From the NCBI GenBank assembly GCA_021234155.1, contig JAJEKV010000030.1, positions 15,862,003 to 15,926,002 on the forward strand: a DNA stretch of 64,000 nucleotides. Direction: 5' to 3'. The translations under genes were made by a program, and so were the position numbers. Source of the DNA: Isoetes taiwanensis. Lineage: Eukaryota; Streptophyta; Lycopodiopsida; Isoetales; Isoetaceae. Under the pieces are notes generated by a model. That model saw nothing but the letters and a program-made list of their open reading frames with translations, did not search any database and was not told where the DNA came from. Positions 1 through 10,139 of the stretch are shown piece by piece (within the stretch, counting starts at the first letter, position 1; each line of letters opens with the position of its first letter).

Positions 1-265
1 CACTCCACCACCACCACACCACACCACACCCCATCACCACACTCCACCATGTTCCACACCACACTCCACCACCACCACCACCACCAAACCCCACCACCAC
101 ATCCCACCACCACCACACACACCACCACCACCACCACCACCACCTTCACCCCCGCACAATGTCCCACCATCGCTTTGCTACCACCACGTGTTGTGTGGTG
201 TGTAATCGTGGCAAAAGATGTTGTGTGGTGTGTGGTATGTGGTGGTGTGTAGAGACTACCTTGTG
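1..265. repeat. CCACCA/CACACC minisatellite, 5' side of gene A
   Basis: About 160 bases of CCACCA, CACTCCACC and CACAC variants are followed by a TGTGTGGTG-rich stretch to about 265. The same arrangement, reverse-complemented, lies at 46675-47170 in the second copy. There it falls between coding exons, so it is probably intronic in gene A. Open frames here are low-complexity His/Thr/Pro strings and are not genes. Confidence 0.9.
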
Positions 266-351
266 TTGTGTGGTGTGTGATTGTGGTTTTTCATCAGTAC
301 GTGGCTTACTATGTTAGGAGGCGTACATATACGTAGTGTTTTGTTTTGCAG

Positions 352-2272
352 ACTATGGCAGACTTGTGAAGGAATGGTTGGCTGCAACATCAGCTAGGTT
401 TGATAGATGCAAGCAACGATTGCAAGCAAACGAGGATAAGAAAAATGATATCAAAAGAAAGATTGAGTTGATGGAGCATAAAGCATCAGAAATTAGAGCT
501 GATTTGTGATGGCAATCAATCATGACAACAAACCAAAGCAAAGCAGAGGGTGTTCGGGTTGTGTTTAACAAAGGATGAAGAGCTAAATGGTACAGTGTTG
601 TCTGGGTGAATCAATTAAATAAGGAACTAGCAGAAACTGAAATTGAGCTAAAGGCATGTGAAGACTTACTGCTGGAGCTGCAACCTCGAATGCAAAGATT
701 TGAGATTTTTTCTGAGCGTAGTGGTCATGACACTCCTTTAGATCCTGCACTTCCAATGCTTCCTGAGGCAGAAGAAGAGGGTGATGAAGGTTGTCCATTT
801 TGTGGACGTTGTCTGAAATGGGAGGGTAAAATATTGCCAGTTGTGATAGCAGAATGCAGTCACCAGTATCACATTCCATGTCTATCACACCATTTGAGGT
901 AAATATTATCATCTCTAACCCTCGTCTAACGACTCTATTGATTTTGAATTTGTTTTGCAGACACTCTAGAACCTGCTGCAGCCCCAGTTGTGCCCACATT
1001 ATGACTGAGACATGGCTTTTGGCTCTTGGTGTTCGAGTGGTATCACAAGGACCAATAGACACAAGTAAGTGCCTTAACTAATGTTTACTGATGTTGTCAC
1101 AGGTCTACTGACTTAGTGTTTGTAGAATTGCAGAAATTTGAGACCAAGGATATCCAACAGTTATCCACGCCTCGATCAGTTATGAGACTGCAAGATACCT
1201 CCCGGTTGTACCTAGAATTCACCCCATTTGATACTCCTAAATCAATCCCAGCTGCTGACGGCGTGGAGACTCCAAAACGAAATTTGGATAGTGAACTGAA
1301 TGCAGTCGTATCAAGTAAGTACCGATGCCACATACATGATTTATTTTTTTGTATTTTTCTGTGGTCTTCCTCATTTCAATTATGTTGCAGAGATAAATGC
1401 CACTACAACTGGAAGCCATCACGAAGAGATTCCTGGTGCATCTGTTTTAGGGGGAAAAATTAATTCCGTTGAGATTCATTCTGCACGGGATCCTTCACCA
1501 GAAAAAAGTTTTGGTGCTGAACATGAGCCAAATGCGGATGCAGGTGATGAAGTTGACAAAGAAACCCCAGATCCTGGACAAGATGCAGACTGCTCAACGA
1601 GTCCAATACAACCTCAACCAAGAAAAACTAAGAGGTTAACTGAAATTCTCCTTGTTCTGGATTTTAATGGGGTTTTAGGCAAGTTTTATGACTTGAAAGA
1701 GAGGATCCCTGCATCGGCCGAGCCAGAAGTGACCCTCCAGAAATTGAACCATCAAAAGGCAGTAGTTTCCAGGCCTGGATTACAGGAGTTCTTAGAATGG
1801 TGTTTTTCAAAATTTGAGATTGCATTGTGGTCCAGCATGCCCTAAGAGTAATGTTGACTTGTTGATGAGAAAGTTGCTGCAGGAATATAAGGGCAGATTT
1901 CTTTTTATTTGGAATCAGGATGACTGCACCAACACAAAATTAAAAGTGGTTAATAAGCCAATTTTCCTTAAGGATCTGTCCAAAGTGTACCAGAAATTTT
2001 GGAGATACCAGGTGACAAACACATTGTTGATAGATGACAGCAGATATAAGGGTTCTGCCAACCAGCTGAACACAATGATATGTCCAAATAGTTTTGCTCC
2101 CGACAAGTTGGATTCCAATTTCCTTTTGGAGCAACTCAAACCATGGCTGGAGGGACTTCTGGCTGCAGAAAGTGTGCCAGCTTATGTGAAGGAACATCAA
2201 ATGTGGAATATGTGGGATTCTGAAGAGTCGCGCAACTGCATGAAAATGCTCGACAAGTATTTTCATAAATGA
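352..2272 (+). pseudogene. Gene A 5' part: coiled coil, RING-like finger and FCP1/HAD-type domain (broken)
   Basis: Exons with good GT-AG edges run 352-898, 961-1064, 1134-1314 and 1391-2272. The first exon encodes a charged helical segment (DRCKQRLQANEDKKNDIKRK), then an acidic stretch, then a zinc-finger half with CPFC and CSHQYHIPC. The second supplies CCSPSC, together giving an atypical RING-H2 pattern. The last exon starts acidic and ends in an FCP1/NLI-interacting-factor-like HAD domain with LVLDFNGVL, RPGLQEFLEWCFSKFEIALW and LLIDDSRY. The canonical DxDxT is DFNGV here, so the second Asp is Asn. In-frame TGA codons occur near 508 and 575, and a one-base frameshift occurs near 1843 just after WSSMP, so this copy is probably dead. 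Upstream exons lie outside the window; the second copy shows them. Confidence 0.75.
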
Positions 2273-2390
2273 ATCTTGTAAAACTCTTTGAAAGTCAATA
2301 TAAGTAAAAATATTTCTATGATATGTGTTGTACTTTTTCAATTTAAAATATTTGAATGGATTGTGAGCAAATGTTCTCGTGTGTGTTTAG

Positions 2391-3870
2391 AACTAGAGAT
2401 GATAGAGCTTCGGCAGTCCCTGTCTATCTAAAGCCAAATACACATTTGGAAGTGGTGCTGAGTGGAACTGAAACTGTCGTGATTAGCTCCACCGACATCA
2501 AAATTTTGGAAGCTGATACGCAGTGGTTCAATGATCAATTGATCCTCCTCTTCTCAAGGTGATACTTTCATCTGATTTATGATCATCAGGATTGTGCCAT
2601 CATATGCATATGTTTGCAGATACATGGAATACTACTTGATGCTCCAAGGAATGAGCCATCGCTTTCATTTCTTTGACCCTCTTTTTCACTCGACATTGTC
2701 CAAGGATACAAATAGTTACAAAACAATAAGGAAACATGTGAATCTGGAAAGTGCCAGTACATGTTTTTACCTGCTTGTGATGGACATCACTGGACCTGTT
2801 TTCTGATTGTAAGCCACGCGTGTCTCGCACAGAGATATAAACCAGGGATATATCACTTTGATAGCTCGGGCTTGCATGGCAGAAGCAGACATATTGAGAG
2901 GTTAGTGCTTGCTCATTGCATTTTGTTGTTGTGGCACAATGACAACAAACTTTGAATGCAGGTTCCTGGAATTGCTTGGACACAATAATTTCAGCTTTAC
3001 AACCTCAGATGTTGTGAAAATTTCCAGAACGCCTCTTCAAACCGATGGTCATTCATGTGGCCCTGCCGTATGTTCGTTTATGCACAAATTTGTGAGGGGA
3101 TACTTGAAAGGAGTGAATATATTGTTGCCTATCTAGTAAGTCAACTCAAATGCAGCAGACAAACCAAACTCTGTTATTGACAAAGTGTGCATTAGGGATT
3201 TTTTGAGATCATAAAAGGGCCTTCTAAGAACTGCTGACTAAGCTATATGAACTACCAATCAAAAAACAGAACTGGTAATCCAGTCAGCAAAACAGTTATA
3301 ACTAACTCACTGGATCACATTTTCTAGCATAAGTGTTGATAGAAAAGTCCAAATGAGCTCTTGTTTGGTACAATAGATAGATCTCATTGAGATCTTTCCA
3401 ATCTTAGGTGGTTTGCATATCTTTTAGCCCCGTAGGATAGTAAAAAATGGTAAAAACCATATTTTTTGGAGTTTTGACAATCATAAGTGGTTAAAATATG
3501 CGCAAAGCACCTAAGGTTGGAAAGATCTCAATGAGATCTATCTATTGCACTAAACGAGAGCTCATTTGGACTTTTCTATCAACAGTTATGCTAGAAAATG
3601 TGATACAGTAAGTTAGTTAAAACAACTTTGCTGACTGGACCCGTCAGGCTCTGATTTCTGATTGGTAGTTCATTTATCTTCATTTGGCTTAGTTGGCATG
3701 TTTTGAATGCCCTTTTTTAAACTCAAAAAAACCCTAATGGTTAACTGCAGGTTGTGGACATTTCAGACCAGGATCTAGTTGATGTTAGAGTGTTCATGCT
3801 TGAAGTTTTAAGATTAGAAGCAATAAAAGCTGGAACTGAGAGGAACATATATGTATTGGGAAGTATGTAG
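2391..3870 (+). pseudogene. Gene A 3' part: Ulp1/C48-type cysteine protease domain (broken)
   Basis: Exons are approximately 2391-2558, 2620-2900, 2962-3135 and 3751-3870. Protease hallmarks occur in the order His, Asp, Gln, Cys: ACDGHHWTCFLIV, then YHFDSSG, then LQTDGHSCGPAVCSF. This is the catalytic layout of SUMO/ubiquitin-like proteases of peptidase family C48, whose relatives are often carried by plant and animal DNA transposons. A frameshift near 2745 separates the segment before DGHHW from the upstream reading frame. Whether this is a separate gene or the continuation of the FCP1 protein is unclear: the FCP1 frame stops at 2272, and a splice acceptor precedes 2391. A foldback insertion sits in the last intron. 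Confidence 0.75.
3191..3738. mobile_element. Foldback MITE-like insertion in the protease intron
   Basis: The sequence begins ATTAGGGATTTTTTGAG and ends with its near complement CTCAAAAAAACCCTAAT. The arms stay complementary for well over 200 bases; for example, the stretch around 3310-3410 pairs with 3500-3605. The arms contain AGATCTCATTGAGATCT palindromes. No coding capacity is seen. It is a non-autonomous foldback element lying wholly inside the intron 3136-3750. A clear target-site duplication was not found. Confidence 0.75.
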
Positions 3871-4195
3871 GTGCATGAATCACCTCGTACTTTAAATCAC
3901 TGTATATCTTTCTTATGTACATAATTGTTATTGTAACCTCGATTCATTTGAATGAAAATTCATATTCAATTCATCTCACAAACAAAGGAATCAAGTGTTC
4001 AAAAGAATTCAAATCTTCAAAAGAAATCAAGACAAACTCATTTTCACAGCTGAAGCACAAAACTTCACATGAGTTCTGAAAACTACAGAATGGTTTTACA
4101 TTTCATCATCATCAGAAAGAACTTCGGGTAAATTCTGTAAAATGTTCTCCTCATCTAAAGGATCCAGCCTATATACAGTCCTGTTTTGACGTTTA

Positions 4196-5932
4196 GTTGG
4201 TGGCATGTGAAGTCTGATTGCACAGATCTATGTTGTGAATACTATGTCTAAGGCGTCTTTACTGCAAAGATCATAGCTGCCAGTTGATCTTGCGCCCTTC
4301 TTGTAATACATACCTTCTATGACACTATCACCGGCGAGGTACCATGTTCCATTGAGTTGGAAGTCTTTCTCCACTATCCATTTGGTTTTGTGCACATCAG
4401 AATCCAAAATTCAGAACCCTCATCATTCCCTTTCGGAGCAACGACAGCAAAATTATCACCAACTCTAAGTGCCTCTGCTAACATCGTGGGGTTGGAGGAG
4501 AACAAGGACCTGCTAGATTTACGGTCCTCAATGTCAGCATGCACATTGGAGGATGGTACAATAACTTGAAGTTTCCAATCATCAACATAGTGCTTGTTCA
4601 CACAACTGTCCCACATGCCATCCAAGCAGTAGCTGCAGAAGCATGAAAGTTCCCTCGTGTGCAAGCGCAATGGAGATTCGAGGATTGAATGCATGTACAC
4701 AATGGATCTGCCTAGTGTCCAAAATCCTTTACGCACCCATGCTTTCTTTCTATCTATATCCTCCACCTTGACTTCCCAAAAGAACCTTTTTATATTCTTC
4801 CTCTTCTTGGTTTCGGATGTGTTCATCCACTTCGGATGTTCCACAAGTAAACATCTCTTCGCAACTTCTACCACTTCATGAGCATTACCCAATTTTTCTT
4901 TCTTTGTATTTTAATTGCGCTTGTCTTAACCATCTCTTCAACTCAAAGACTTTGCCATCGTGTTCACCTTTCCCGTGGTTAGAACCAAAAAAATTCCACA
5001 CCATATAGACATCAGTGTCGTTTGTGTACCTAGCCACAAAGTAAAATGGTCTAGAAGCCTTGAATTGAAATGCTGCACCATCTGAAAACACATAATGTCT
5101 CTTTGGCACCCTTCCTTTCTGCTCCAGATATTTGTGGTGCTTCATGAAGCAGTGTTGCACGAACAAAGTATCGTGTTCCCTATCATCTGATACATAGTAA
5201 TGTGTTTCCTTGATAATCTCATCTGCCACTGAGTCGTACTGATATGTTATTTGAACCAAAATGGTAATCTGGTTATTGATCCAACACATCGACTGCACCT
5301 CCTCTTGTTCCTTGAATGTATAGTGCTCTGCAAAATCCACTACCGAGAGACATGCATCTGCTGGGAGATTCTCCAGAAGCTCCTTAAATTGTTTTGCCTG
5401 CCATTGGTACCTGAAATTATGCAGTGGAAAGATTTTTAGACACTCTTTCAGTTTATCCAGAAGCTCCTTGGGTTCTGTCTCATTGTACTGATGAGTCAGT
5501 CTCCTACCAAATGTACTCCCATTTCACTTTCCTACTGCCACTTCCTTCCATGGGACAGGTCTGAAACTTCTTGATTCCACACAGCTCACAATTTTCAAGG
5601 ATGCACGCCTTCTTGTGAAACTCATCTAATTCACTCTTTGGACACAATATAGATCTCCACAAGCTTCCTGTACTTGCAATTTTATGCTGATGTGCCCTGC
5701 ATTGACCAAGTTCATGTGATCTACAAACATCGCAGGTGCAAGTGCAATTCTTCGGATGTTTGGTTCTCATCCCATTGAGTCCATCCACTAGCATTTGCAT
5801 CCTCACGTGCTGAATGCAACAGTAACTATTGAAGTCCTTCAATTTCACAACAAACCATGGTTTTAGCTTCTCAAAAGCTCGAAGACGAATCTTAATTTCT
5901 GGATGTTGGTCCAGAAACCTCTTGAACAATAG
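4196..5932 (-). pseudogene. Gene B: RNase H-like transposase candidate with Cys-rich N-terminus (frameshifted)
   Basis: Reading leftwards, an exon starts after a TGCAG acceptor at about 5932. It gives a Cys/His-rich region (CTCTCDVCRSHELGQC, CELCG), then the conserved core: SVVDFAEHYTFKEQEEVQS, YVFSDGAAFQFK and FFGSNHGKGEHDG. The C-terminal part has LHTRELSCFCSYCLDG and a terminal domain ending near 4196. I recall the DFAE / SDGA / HGKG...DG series from a family of uncharacterised transposase-like proteins spread across eukaryotes. The aspartates of the first two motifs could be catalytic; that is inference. Frame changes near 5505, 4893 and 4385 break the gene. No first exon could be placed 5' of the minisatellite. 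Confidence 0.65.
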
Positions 5933-6054
5933 CATCTGCATGAAATGAACACTAAACTGTTAGGATGTGTATACCACACCAAACCATGCACCATACCATC
6001 CCCACACTCATCATATTCACCAGAACGAGCACCTTAGTGCTGTGTACATTACCA

Positions 6055-6615
6055 CACACCACACTACACCCCACCACACTATTCACCACACACCATACAC
6101 CATACACCAAATGGTGGAGTGTGGAGTGGTGGTGGAGTGTGGTGGTGGGGGGTGGTGGAGTGGTGTGTGGTGGTGGTGGTGGATGGTGGTGGTGGAGTGT
6201 GGTGGAGTGGTGTGTGGTGTGGTGGTGGGGCGTGGTGGTGGGGGGTGGTGATGGTGGTGTGTGTAGTGGTGTGTGGTGGTATGATGTGGTGTGGTGGAGT
6301 GTGGTGGTGGGGTGTGGTGGTGTGGTGTGGTGTTGTGGATTGTGGTGTGATGTGGTGTGGTGGAGTGTGGTGGTGGTGGTGGAGGGGTGTGGTGTGGTAC
6401 ATGGTTGAGTGTGGTGGTGGTGAAGTATGGTGGTGGTGGAGTGTGGTGGTGGTGGTGGAGTGTGGTGGAGGGGTGTGGCGTGTGATATGGTGGAGTGTGG
6501 TGGAGGGGTGTGGTGTGGGATACGGTAATATGGTGGTAATGTGGTGGTCGCAAAGATGTGGTGGTAGTCTATGGTGGTGGGATAGATGATGGGGTGTGGT
6601 GGGGTGAGGGGGGAG
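6055..6615. repeat. TGGTGG/GTGTGG minisatellite, 5' side of gene B
   Basis: About 500 bases of GTGGTGG, GTGGAGTGTGG and GGGGTGTGG variants lie on the plus strand. Read on the minus strand this is the same CCACCA composition as 1-170, hence the mirror relation. The block is flanked on the left by CACACCACAC runs. The repeat is imperfect with mixed 3-, 6- and 9-base periods. Long frames through it are low-complexity artefacts. Confidence 0.9.
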
Positions 6616-6960
6616 AATAAATAAAATTGAATCCACACATATCATACATTAACATGCACATACCCACATGACACCATGGACATAACGCACCCCACACCAC
6701 ACCATCACAACACCACACATCACATCACATCACTTTTATCCTATTTCGTCTGACATAAAAAATCTGCCAAGCCTGCTCTCATAAACACTTCTGAAATTCG
6801 TACACTCTGATAATAATTACATTCCTCTTCTAATCATTAGAAAAGGATCTGGGTCCTAAATCCTGTTCCTGCGTCTGATTTTTGGCGTTTCATTCTCAAT
6901 TCGAACAAGTTCATTCTGGCAACATGGTAGGAGGGATGTTCAGAGATCACTACGGCTATT
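6616..6960. other. Non-coding flank
   Basis: This holds remnants of CACACC repeat to about 6735, then ordinary A/T-rich sequence. It may contain the unplaced 5' exon of gene B or the right element boundary. Neither could be identified. Confidence 0.4.
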
Positions 6961-7979
6961 GTAGGAAGGAAGGAAGGAAGGTATTTTTATCGTCCACGGA
7001 GACCAATCGGTCTATGGGACCCAATACAAAAACGCAGCAAGCGGATTACTGCCCGGATTAAAAAACCCCCGCCCCGAAGGGTTTTCGAGGGAAAAACCGT
7101 GGCAGCAATCAGCCTGCTGACAAACTGTCCTAACATATAAAATGCCAGAAACACCCAAATATATACAGTCATGCACCGCACCCGTAGTGCCCAATCAGCG
7201 GGCAGCCAGGCGGGGGCAAAGGTGACCTCGCAGGTCCAGCACCTCCTGAATGTACGACCCCAGGGCACGTACTGACGGTGTGTTCATCAGCAAATGTAAG
7301 GGCAAGTCCGGCCGTACTAAGGGAGCGTATTTGGCCCGGATCTGACTGAACGCTGGGCAACTCTGGAAAGTGTGAGACTCATCCTCAATGGCACCCGTTT
7401 GACAGCACTGACAGAGCCTGTCCTGGCGGGGCTCCCCAATCCACCTGCCCGTCTCGATGCGAAGATGGTGGGCACCTGTGCGAATGGAGGCAATGAGTCT
7501 GCGCTTTTTCAGGGGCAGCTGGGAACGCAGGTAGAGCTGTGGGCCCCGGGCTAACACGGGGTTGATGTGCTCCTTGTAATGGGCCGTTTTGACCTGCTCT
7601 AGAGCGCCGGGGTCCCAGAGCTTGCCAAGGAAGCAAGCGTCTAGGTACTCCCGCAGGCTGTCACGATCGGCCGCTGTGTCCACCTGCACGCATCTGTGCT
7701 CCTGCACGTTCCATCTGGCGAACCACTGATCTCTTTTAGCCCTCCAACAGGCCCTGAGCCGCTGCGGACCCATTGCCACAGTGTAAGCCAGGTGCGGGAG
7801 CCGAGCATCACCCATAGTAACCGCTTTCTGAAAATAGACGATGTGTCTATCAAGGGCTGCCCGCTGAAGCGGCAAGAATCCAGTTTCCTGCAGCAGAATC
7901 TGATAGGGGACTGAGGGTTTCACCCCAAGTGCCCGTGCCAAAAATGCCTTCTGCACCTGCTCCAAGTCATTCCAGGTCG
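6961..7979 (-). mobile_element. 5'-truncated LINE (family A, copy 1), ORF2 C-terminus
   Basis: On the minus strand one frame (7965-7195) encodes the C-terminal third of a LINE ORF2. It includes ALGVKPSVPYQILLQETGF, RIETGRW and a terminal zinc-knuckle-like CQCCQTGAIEDESHTFQSCP. The reverse-transcriptase core is missing. The 3' untranslated end carries the family hairpin (AGACC-GATT-GGTCT on the minus strand) and stops in a (GGAA)n tract at 6961-6980. The 5' end is cut at about 7979, where similarity to the copy at 20340 stops. Other copies lie at 19140, 26682, 33485 and 49531. Confidence 0.9.
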
Positions 7980-8340
7980 GTGAGCGAGGAGGGCATTCGG
8001 CACATGTTAAATAGGGCTCGTGACCAATCTCTGAAGGTGGATATGCCTAAATCCACCTTCTTTGCAGATTTCGAATCCAACCTAAAGGCATACAACAGAC
8101 TGGATGTTGGGCCTTCAATGGCTATGCTTGGAGTCAGATTGACAGGAAGTGAGCTCTTAGACAAGGTCCATGAGCTTATGTTACATGCTGCTGCAAGGGC
8201 AGCTGGTTTATTTGTTCTCTGTCACTTGTCCGCTCTGACCCTGCAACAACGGGAATTACTGGCAGGGTTGCGTTCTTACCACCAAGGGATGCAAGCACTG
8301 GCAAACCTCATCCTGTTAAATTCTGGGATGACTGCATAAA
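7980..8340 (+). pseudogene. Unrecognised coding fragment
   Basis: An open frame continues from the LINE junction to a stop at 8337-8339, about 119 codons. It has a helical, leucine-rich composition (ELMLHAAARAAGLFVLCHLS, LTLQQRELLAGLRSYHQG). The start is lost in the LINE boundary, so this is the 3' part of a gene or older element cut by the insertion. I do not recognise the family. A short acidic Glu-rich stretch follows near 8370-8405 in another frame. Confidence 0.4.
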
Positions 8341-8517
8341 GCTTAGATGCTTTAGTGCATTTCGGGAACCAGCGAAGAAGAAGACCCAGAAGAAGAAGAA
8401 GATTTTTTTGAATTTCATAATTGGCTCTAGAGTAAGTCGCATCGCATGCTTTTCATTTTTTGCTTTCTTTCGAATATTAGAGCTTTCTAACTTTCTGAAT
8501 TTTTCTTACAGATGAGG

Positions 8518-8925
8518 CCTAAAGACCCTGAAGCTCCTGAAGACCCTGAAGACCCTGAGGACCTGAAGACCTGAAGACCCTGAGGACCTGAAGACCTGAA
8601 GACCCTTTTTTGTTTATAGCTTTGCTTTTTTTTTTTTTTTTGATCAAGGAAACATGCCTTTTGTGCATTTGTAAATTTTTGAAAAACAGATGCTATAGGC
8701 CTTAGTGCCTTTCATTGTAATGGCCTTGCCGACCCTTCTGTGAAACATGCCTTAGTGTCTTTGATTGTAATGGCTGTGCCGACCCTTCTGTAATACAGGT
8801 CTTAGTGCCTACTTTAATAGATGATGGCCTTGTGCCTTTCTGTAAATTTATGGTTTTTTACATGTTTTAATCAATTGGTTTTGTTATCTTTTGTAAATTT
8901 TTGAAGAACACATACTATAGGCCTT
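8518..8925. repeat. Two short tandem repeat blocks
   Basis: Block one (8521-8606) repeats GACCCTGAAG / GACCTGAAGACC units. Block two (about 8695-8925) has imperfect units of about 60 bases sharing CCTTAGTGCCTTTNATTGTAATGGC and GCCGACCCTTCTGT. A T-tract lies at 8626-8642. No gene is supported here. Confidence 0.7.
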
Positions 8926-9085
8926 GTGCCTTCAGTTTAATCCAGGCCCTGCTCGATCTGCCAGGGTACCAGCATTTTTCGGTGTTCAATGGTTGTACAA
9001 GGAGACGTGGGCACGATGGGGTTGCCTGCTACTACCGGGTAGCCTTGGCACATTTGGTTTCCCTCCAGAAGAGCACATTGTTATG
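8925..9085 (+). pseudogene. LINE endonuclease-domain relic
   Basis: A short frame reads ...FNGCTRRRGHDGVACYYR..., similar in pattern to the apurinic-type endonuclease of LINE ORF2, where a GGVACYxR-like segment is common. It is isolated, with no reverse transcriptase following, so it is a small relic. Assignment rests on one motif. Confidence 0.4.
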
Positions 9086-9520
9086 TCATAGCTCTGTAAG
9101 AATGCATGATAGCTTCAAAAAGAAATATTGACTAAATGTATGGTTAATCAATGCTAGATAAAAGGCTACCTTATGGCTATGGCATTGGTAAAACCAAGAA
9201 TGTAATTTTGTTAGGGTGCCTTTAATTCTACAATTACTTCGGTTCTTCATTTTGAAAGCCGCAGAAAACTAGAACTTTCTATTTCCTATATCAACAGACA
9301 TCTGATTATTATATGCTCATCGGTCGTAAGTTTCTAGAATCGTAAGTTTCTAGACATTCAAGATTGAAGCTATTATAGAATAGACAGAGTCGATGCTCCT
9401 ACTGAAGAATTGTTAAGTTTCAGTTGACGCCCCCCTTCCATTTCAGTTTCTAGGTTCTTTGCTTCTCTTCTAGATAATCTAATTTCTTTTGGCAGGGTTA
9501 TAGAATCATAGATAAATCTT
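9086..9520. other. A/T-rich spacer
   Basis: No gene, RNA or repeat was recognised. It forms the left flank of the L1 insertion. Confidence 0.5.
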
Positions 9521-9865
9521 ATTTGCACTAGATTCTCTTTTTTTCTTTTTTTTCTTTTCTTTTTTTGAAGGCAAGGTGAAGTTTACTATTCATAGATCAA
9601 AAGTACATCATATAGTATACCATGGGTGACATACTGTAATATAGATAGACAATAAGTTCATTTACATGCCTATAAAATGAGCATGAATATATATCAGGGT
9701 CCCTGAAACTCTTACATTATCAAAATGCATCAAAGTGGAACTAGTAGTTCGAGATTATATGCTTACTGGGCATCAACCAGGTCTTGCATAGTAAGATCTG
9801 TCACTCTTCTTCTGCCAAAAATGTTCAGTAGCAGATCGAGTTGTCAGCTCGATAGTTAGCAAAAT

Positions 9866-10139
9866 CTAGTAGTACAGCACATGAGCTTCCCGTTTCTGTT
9901 CCCATTTATGGTAAAGGTTCATGAAATGCTGCCTTAAATTATTGTGTCTCCAAGCCTCAGGTCTGTTGAGTACCTTTTTGATGGCTGAGGCATGGATCAC
10001 TTCCTGTTTCAGCTGAATGAACATGTCCTCTTGCTCTCTTTTAGACAGTCTGGAAAATTCATCATCCGAGTCATATGCTACTCCCATCTCTCTCTCAGCT
10101 GCTCCAACTCTATTGAGTCTCCTGACTGCACCTATGCAA
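9866..10139 (-). CDS. Small charged frame downstream of L1 ORF2
   Basis: About 90 codons follow a possible splice acceptor (TTGCATAG) at 10140 and end at 9866. The peptide is charged, with DSDDEFSRLSKREQEDMF and a C-terminal HKWEQKREAHVLYY. It sits between ORF2 and the A-rich tail. It could be a third L1 frame, a transduced host exon or chance. No family is recognised. Confidence 0.3.

Larger units (their letters stand above)
1..6640. mobile_element. Composite two-gene DNA element, copy 1 (left end outside window)
   Basis: Two genes converge here. Gene A (plus, about 352-3870) encodes a coiled coil, a RING-like finger, an FCP1-type domain and then a Ulp1-type protease. Gene B (minus, about 5932-4196) encodes a transposase-like protein. 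Each gene has a CCACCA-rich block on its own 5' side, so the blocks at 1-265 and 6055-6615 form a mirror-image pair. A partial second copy in the opposite orientation lies at 45812-47856, so the unit is repetitive. Both genes carry stops or frameshifts. No terminal inverted repeat or target-site duplication could be fixed because the left end is cut off. The element boundaries are inference; the gene layout is read directly. Confidence 0.65.

Noticed and set aside
3191-3738. TTAGGG/CCCTAA ends read as telomere-like sequence
   Set aside because: Only single copies of the hexamer occur, at the tips of a foldback element; there is no telomeric array.
5952-6638. Long frames of His/Thr/Pro or Gly/Val/Trp across the minisatellites (also 49-252 and 46628-47275)
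   Set aside because: They are translations of CCACCA/TGGTGG repeats in all frames on both strands, with no conserved domain or splice context.
7929-7980. ATG at 7929 as the start of the downstream unknown frame
   Set aside because: The first 17 codons lie in antisense LINE sequence; the real coding similarity can only begin after the LINE boundary near 7979.
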